NCBI GenBank assembly: GCA_037039925.1
Contig: JAXRKP010000434.1
Coordinates: 51,001-115,000 of the forward strand
Direction: 5' to 3'
Length of the DNA stretch: 64,000 bases
Origin: Doris montereyensis
Lineage: Eukaryota > Mollusca > Gastropoda > Nudibranchia > Dorididae
Shown piece after piece: positions 58,844 to 64,000 of this stretch (positions are counted from its first letter, which is position 1; each line of letters starts with the position of its first letter). Made by a program: the position numbers and the translations under genes. The notes beneath the pieces are model-generated. The model made no database searches, was not told the DNA's origin, and saw only the letters and a program-made list of their open reading frames with translations.

Positions 58844-59130
58844 GACGTCGGTGGCCGAGCGGTTAGACTTCCGGACTGGGTATCAGGAGGTCCTGGTTAA
58901 AATCCTAGCAAAGCTACGTCAGACGTTGTGTGCCTTAGGAAAGACACTTAACCCCAATCTATCCAGGTGCAAATGAGTACAAGCACTAGTTTGGGAGTAA
59001 AAACCTGCGTTAGACTAGCGTCTGGTCCAGGAGGTGGTTATTATCATCTGTTGCGCTTCACGCTCTTGAAACCGGAATAAGCTTCGACTGTATGGTCCGT
59101 AATGACCTTGAATGAACTGTACTTACTTTA
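58844..59130 (+). mobile_element. SINE family A
   Basis: GACGTCGGTGGCCGAGCGGT, GCAAAGCTACGTCAGACGTT, CAAATGAGTACAAGCACTAG, CCAGGAGGTGGTTATTATCA and GGTCCGTAATGACCTTGAAT. It follows a C16 run and lies about 80 bp beyond the channel exon 3 donor. Confidence 0.88.
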
Positions 59131-59206
59131 CTAGTACTAGTACTACTATTAACCCCCTCCCATCCGCCCCCACTCACGCATCCATGCTATGGACGGCTCA
59201 CCTTAC

Positions 59207-59306
59207 CTCTCTCTCAGTGACCGGATCGTATTGAAGCATCGCATACTTTATGATGTTCACGTTCCACGGGTTTGGATTGCATACCGTTACAGCAGGGAAA
59301 GGAGAA
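59207..59306 (-). CDS. DEG/ENaC channel exon 3 (FPAVTVCN)
   Basis: It encodes SPFPAVTVCNPNPWNVNIIK and then YAMLQYDPVTERE. FPAVT-[IV]-CN is the signature at the start of the DEG/ENaC ectodomain. The acceptor is GTCAGAG|TTCTCC, chosen over GTCAG because it keeps the phase. The donor is GTAAGG, phase 0. Confidence 0.95.
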
Positions 59307-59479
59307 CTCTGACAAATAAATGTTAGAATCGATTTTGCATTCAGTTAAGATATATTTATCGTGTTCAAATGGAGACCAACTAAAACGCATCAGACTTTAA
59401 AGGCTTATAACGTCATAATCAACAATGGATTTAATCAGACAAGTGTGTATGCACAATAAAACTTACTTGACGTTAGCTG

Positions 59480-60205
59480 TTGTTTTTTTTTTTGTAAAAC
59501 AGGTTAAAAGTCAAAGCGATTTTACTGAAAATCACATGTCGTTCAGTTGACTCCTCCTGCTCGATCGGTCCCTTAAGCCTAGTATTCGTTTTAATTCAGA
59601 TTCTTATCAAAGATTACACCGGAATCCTTTCCTGACTCTACAAAAGACAAAGCATAAGGTTATTTGATTTTACATTTGAAAATATTGAAATCCAATTGCC
59701 AGTTTTCAGACAATCTAAACAAATAACAAATTGTAAATCATGTTGCAATACCTGATAGTTTTTAGTCTGGGAATAAATGTTTGTATCATCCGCAAATATT
59801 TTACGTAAAATTTATTGTATTAGGAAGATGATTTATATATAGTACAAATAAGAGAGGCCCTATCACACTGCTTTGAGAAACACCACTTTTAACAGGTCTA
59901 AAGTCAAAACCTTCATTTTTAACTATAACTCTTTCACTGCGATTGATAAGAAAGATTTAATCCAACATAATATATCACCAACTTTACCATAAGCCTGAAG
60001 ATTACAAATAGTCTTTCATGGGGTACCGTACTGAATCAAAAGCCTTGCGAAGATCCAAATATATAACATCAATAGTATTTCTATCATCAATATATTTAGT
60101 GAAATCTTCCATAACCTCCAATACTTGGGTTATACACGAACGTTTAATGCGAAAGCCATGTTGACATTCAGACACTATATTGTAAGATTCCAGAAAATTC
60201 ATCTT
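59480..60205 (-). mobile_element. CR1/jockey-like LINE RT fragment
   Basis: Minus-strand frames read SECQHGFRIKRSCITQVLEV, DVIYLDLRKAFDSV, then SGVSQSSVIGPLLFVLYINH, FADDTNIYS and LSENWQLDFN. This is the RT palm of a CR1/jockey-type element with several frameshifts, sense-oriented in channel intron 2. Confidence 0.85.
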
Positions 60206-60243
60206 AAATTAATCATTTTTCAAATTCCTTTCCTTTCTCTTAC

Positions 60244-60363
60244 TTAGCGGGATGTGACTTCACGCTGCTTGTAAAGGAATGCGCCTGGTGTTGTAACAAG
60301 GCCTCCGAGGTAAAATAGATCATGATGATGGTTACCGTTAGTATTGCCATTATCCACGCCATT
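60244..60363 (-). CDS. DEG/ENaC channel exon 2 (TM1)
   Basis: The acceptor ATATTTCAG is followed by one base completing the Arg codon, then MAWIMAILTVTIIMIYFTSE, a hydrophobic helix placed exactly where TM1 follows the HG motif, then ALLQHQAHSFTSSVKSHPA. The donor is TAA|GTAAGA, leaving two bases that complete Asn with exon 3. Confidence 0.92.
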   Translation of the reverse strand, partial: NGVDNGNTNGNHHHDLFYLGGLVTTPGAFLYKQREVTSR

Positions 60364-60549
60364 CTGAAATATATATTTTAAAAACAACAAAAACAAATTA
60401 TTAAAAAAACAATAACATTATTTTATGTTTTGTTAATGATCTACAAACAATCAAATATTCTCGTATCTAAATACATTCTCCTTTACCTTATAATTGTATC
60501 TGTGTTTTTTTTTTCAAAGCGTGGGAGAGGGGGGGCGTCTCCTCAAGCG

Positions 60550-61640
60550 TTTTTTTTAAATTTATTTTGAGTTTGGGTTTTTTGGATTTTTAAAATATAT
60601 ATGAGTAACTGCCAAAATATAGTCATCCTATATCATTGAAAAATTTATAGCGCCCTTGGTTGTCAAGGAAACGGCCACCATCTTGGATTTTGTCCAATTT
60701 TCAAAATATATCTTTTCACTTAGTTATGAATAAAATTACTCAAAACCTGTGCAGATCGTTTTTTCCATTCAATATCTAAAGAGCGACGTCGGCTTTTTTT
60801 ATATAAATTTTGGATAGTTGTTTTTTTTTAAAGAATTTTTTAAATAATAATATATATATCGTGTATATACAAACATGGCATTTTTATTACACACAAAATA
60901 AATTCTCAAATAGTTAACAAGATCTTTTTTTAACCGACGTCATTCTATTAACATTGACAAGAGGAACCTGTGTGCCAAATATAATACAAATCGATCTGCA
61001 AATGATGGAGGAGATAGAATGTTAGTGTGAAAATACTACAATTCGAGAAAAATGCAAGTAAAGAAATTAAAAAGAAATAACATAAAGCAAACGCTTCAGA
61101 CAGGTTGCCCTTCTTCCATCTTGTAACAGCCCCCTTACTCTTTCGACAGTCTCTGGCATTGATATTAATGTAAATAGGATTGTAAGTCTAGATTTAGATG
61201 TGCACTGTTATGAAAACAGACGTCAAAAGGATCAGTCGTTTGTTTTTTCCTCTATTCCTATACTTGAGAGTGTATTTACATATACATCAACGCGCAACGG
61301 TGGCCTTCAACCTCTTATGTCCTTCAGCGCTAGGCCAAATCGACGCGCGGTGCTCCCGAAAGCCAAGGGAAACTTCTATTGCTACGATGGCGATTAGCCA
61401 CCACCAGAGGAGTTTTCAGTGCCATCTTCTCAGTCAGTATTGGGGTAATTTACGTAAACATTTTGACTGTCATAACCTACCCTGGCCTACAAAATATATT
61501 TCGTAACAAACAAAAATTACGTCATATGGACATTTTCTGCCATACGCTTGTAGATAAATGATCGTTCTACCCGAAAATGCACAAAAAAAAACCAGAAAGT
61601 CCACATTTTGGTCTCAAACTCGTCTAAAAGCCCTAACTCA
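60550..61640. repeat. Long dispersed repeat, about 1.1 kb
   Basis: Segments GAGTTTGGGTTTTTTGG..., GGTTGTCAAGGAAACGGCCA, TACCCTGGCCTACAAAATAT, GTCATATGGACATTTTCTGC and TTTTGGTCTCAAACTCGTC recur in order at 3840-4130 and partly at 61745-61945. It is non-coding and the class is uncertain. Confidence 0.65.
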
Positions 61641-61687
61641 AAAACAAAAATAAATGGCTTAATATTCTATCCTTTCAAAGAATAGGG

Positions 61688-61945
61688 AACGAGATGGCCG
61701 AATGGTTAAAGGCATTGCGCTGTGATCCAGAGGTACTTGGTTGAGTCCCATCTTCTCAATCAGTGGTAGGGAATTTACGTCAACATTTTGACTGTTTTTA
61801 CCTACCAAAATATTGTGTAACAAAACAATTATACGTCATATGGACATTTTTCTGCCATAAATTTGGAGATAAATGATCGTTCTGCCTGAATATATAAGAA
61901 TAGGAAATTGACATTTTGGTCCCAAACTCGCCAATCCAGGTGCCC
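61688..61945 (+). mobile_element. tRNA-like head plus repeated body
   Basis: GAGATGGCCGAATGGTTAAA, GGCATTGCGCTGTGATCC and GGTTGAGTCCCATCTTC resemble a Ser/Leu-type tRNA with a poor B box. A second partial copy of the 61440-61640 body follows. The lack of a canonical T arm argues against a functional tRNA; a SINE head or tRNA relic is likelier. Confidence 0.5.
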
Positions 61946-62059
61946 CCCCCCCCCTTAAATGTATAACTAGGACTACTCTTGTTCTCCACGTAATCTGATT
62001 GTGAATATAAAGTCAAAAAGCTCAAGTTTACGAGATGAAAGATTACTGTAGAGTTTTAC

Positions 62060-62547
62060 CTGCGTAGTTTTCCTCGTGTCCCGGTCATAGCGTGTTTATA
62101 GCCATGCGCTGTAGTATCTTTAGCAAATGTGCATGCAGCGTCTTTGACAGTTTGGCTCCAGTCTATAGAGGGATATCGACTCTTTCTTGTAGTAACTGAG
62201 ATTGTTTCCTTAACTGATGAATTCGTCTCTCCACTGTCGTCAAATGTGGCAACTCCACTGACAATGTCAAGGTCAATGCAATGATTACGACTACTGTCAG
62301 CTGATACTAGTTTTACTTCTTTGCTGCATAGATTAAGTTGCCTGAAGCGAAAATCTAATTCGCTTTTGGTCGGTTCAGTAGATTTACACACCCATGGTTG
62401 TCTTTTGTTTGATGTGAGAGGAAGTCTCTTGGATAGGCGCCCTTTGATTTCAGTTTTGATATCGAAGGAAATACTTTCTGGGAGGAATTGAAGTCGCGCT
62501 CTGTTCTCTGTTTGTTGTTTATTTCTTTGCATCGCAATGTATAACAT
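62060..62547 (-). CDS. DEG/ENaC channel exon 1 (N-terminal cytoplasmic)
   Basis: From the ATG at 62547 the frame gives 162 codons plus two bases to donor CGCAG|GTAAAA. The end reads TVKDAACTFAKDTTAHGYKH and then AMTGTRGKLR, containing the family's pre-TM1 His-Gly gating motif. The rest of the N-terminus is polar and unrecognised. The same frame stays open upstream to 62766 through three 49-bp repeats but has no ATG there, so the true start could be an upstream exon. The split AG|A Arg codon fits exon 2. Confidence 0.88.
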
Positions 62548-62574
62548 CTTAAGCTGTTTTTCTTTTAATTTCCT

Positions 62575-62722
62575 TTGATTTATCCCCCTTGATGGTATGT
62601 GTGAAGTCAACAATGGAAACCTTTGGCTTATCCCCTTGATGGTATGTGTGAAGTCAACAATGGAAACTTTTGGCTTATTCCCCTTGATGGTATGTGTGAA
62701 GTCAACAATGGAAACTCCATGA
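62575..62722. repeat. Three 49-bp repeats at 5' end of channel ORF
   Basis: Units contain CCCCTTGATGGTATGTGTGA and AGTCAACAATGGAAAC. They lie upstream of the first ATG of channel exon 1, in the same open frame. Whether they are 5' UTR, intron or coding is unclear. Confidence 0.85.
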
Positions 62723-62769
62723 TCATGAAATGTCTCTCGAGTTCTTTTCACGTATAACCACCTACCTCA

Positions 62770-63119
62770 AAGGTTTAATCATTACTTTTTCTCCAACAAA
62801 TAAGAATATATCGTGCCACATGATGTACTTGCCGATCCATTTCCTCCAGTAGAACAAATTTGACTTCTCCTGTCGAAATGTAATTTCTTTAAAACGCTGG
62901 CAGTGTTGCTGTGCTGTTCACTTTCAATAATCTGACAGACACACACCAACAATAGATCTACTTAAATATTTTACTTGTTTTCGTTAAAAACGTTTTACAT
63001 TTCTGATTTTCAAAAGGAGCAGAAGCTCATTGTGTTCGCATACCATAAAGTAAGACTATTAAAATACCTTTAGTAATGAAAAGCGGTACTGTAATATGTA
63101 TATGTATATACGATAACAT
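62770..63119. other. Sequence upstream of channel exon 1
   Basis: This may contain a 5' UTR exon or promoter of the channel gene. I see no clear TATA box, start-site motif or further coding exon. Confidence 0.4.
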
Positions 63120-63905
63120 TTCAACCAATCGAAAGGTCTGTTTTGGTGATCGTCTTGACATTTTGAACAAAACACACACACACACACAAAATAGGTAGAA
63201 TCACAAGTGTAGCAACGATTGAGTGATAGAAGTGGAAACGTTTGTTTTGGTGATCGTCTTGACATTGTGGACACACACACAGACACATACACACACACAC
63301 ACACACACAAACAGGTAGAATCTAAAGTGTAGCAACGGTTGAGTGACACAAGTGAAAATGTCTGTTTTGGTGATCATCTTGACAGTGTGGACACACACAC
63401 AAATAGGTAGAATCTAAAGTGTAGCAACGGTTGAGTGACACAAGTGAAATAGGTAGAATCTAAAGTGTAGCAATGACACAAGTGAAATATGTAGAATCTA
63501 AAGTGTAGCAGTGACACAAGTGAAATAGGTACAACCTAAAGTGTAGCAGTGACACAAGTGAAATAGGTAGAATCTAAAGTGTAGCCGTGACACAAGTGAA
63601 ATAGGTAGAATCAAGTGTAGCAGTGACACAAGTGAAATAGGTAGAATCTAAAGTGTAGCAGTGACACAAGTGAAATAGGTACAACCTAAAGTGTAGCACT
63701 GACACAAGTGAAATAGGTAGAATCTAAAGTGTAGCAGTGACACAAGTGAAATAGGTAGAATCTAAAGTGTAGCAGTGACACAAGTGAAATAGGTACAACC
63801 TAAAGTGTAGCAGTGACACAAGTGAAATAGGTAGAATCTAAAGTGTAGCAGTGACACAAGTGAAATAGGTAGAATCTAAAGTGTAGCAATGACACAAGTG
63901 AAAAG
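63120..63905. repeat. Nested minisatellite: ~110-bp, then 38-bp units
   Basis: Two to three large units (TGTTTTGGTGATCGTCTTGA.., an ACAC tract, GGTAGAATCTAAAGTGTAGC) occupy 63135-63440. A subsection alone then repeats about 12 times as AAATAGGTAGAATCTAAAGT + GTAGCAGTGACACAAGTG. Confidence 0.93.
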
Positions 63906-64000
63906 ACAGGGGGGAGTTACTTTTGGTTTTGACTTTGGTTTATTTGTTGTTGGGTTGCATTGTGGGGGTTTTTTGGGGGAGGAGTTTTTGTATTTTGATT

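Noticed and set aside
61690..61757. Functional tRNA gene
   Set aside because: The T arm and B box (GGTTGAGTCCC) are off consensus and the sequence is joined to a dispersed repeat body, so a SINE head or relic is likelier.

Overview
This is nuclear DNA from a metazoan, most likely a marine invertebrate. The evidence is multi-exon genes with GT-AG introns, tRNA-derived SINEs, several LINE clades, a Mutator-like DNA transposon and pogo/Tigger-like termini. I cannot name the species. Two host genes are recognisable and they converge tail to tail. Both were rebuilt exon by exon from protein motifs and matching splice phases. (1) The 3' part of LIN9, a MuvB/DREAM-complex subunit, lies on the + strand: seven exons from 775 to the stop codon at 12317. 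(2) A DEG/ENaC/ASIC-family sodium channel lies on the - strand. Its eleven recognised exons run from the N-terminal exon ending at 62060 (ORF open to about 62766) to a stop codon at 14538, so the gene spans about 48 kb for roughly 552 codons.

Almost everything else is intronic repeat. By my estimate a little over a third of the window is tandem array. There are more than 20 independent minisatellites with unrelated monomers (28-70 bp), plus long ATT, CTT, GA, AT, TTTGA and GTGTAC-type arrays. Their long open frames on both strands are artefacts of stop-free monomers. Many arrays can be traced to the transposable element or exon they arose in.

Layout: 1-12.3 kb LIN9, with a 3-kb 20-bp array in intron 5 and a 66-bp array in intron 6. 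12.3-14.5 kb short intergenic stretch with SINEs. 14.5-16.7 kb last two channel exons with a SINE and a CR1/L2-like LINE between them. 16.8-21.7 kb 41-bp array. 22.7 kb channel exon 9. 22.8-45.1 kb giant intron 8, holding several arrays, LINE fragments, a pogo-like repeat, a nearly complete Mutator-like transposase gene (27.1-29.6 kb), two L1/Tx1-like retrotransposon fragments whose endonuclease motif has become minisatellites, a 3.3-kb GTGTAC-type array, a 2.3-kb 52-bp array and an RTE-type LINE. 45.1-46.8 kb channel exons 8, 7 and 6. 47.3-49.4 kb a second, inverted RTE. 50.4, 53.0, 59.3, 60.3 and 62.1-62.5 kb channel exons 5 to 1, separated by SINEs, a third RTE and more arrays.

The most interesting structures are: independent minisatellites derived from the same post-GDWN motif of a retrotransposon endonuclease; a 70-bp array that duplicates the 3' splice site and first 42 nt of channel exon 6; channel exons 6-8 held between inverted 2-kb RTE copies; two copies of one repeat carrying different internal arrays; and arrays seeded at SINE ends. 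Single-base indels interrupt otherwise well-conserved exons of LIN9, the channel and the transposase. They are either residual assembly errors or real decay, and sequence alone cannot say which.
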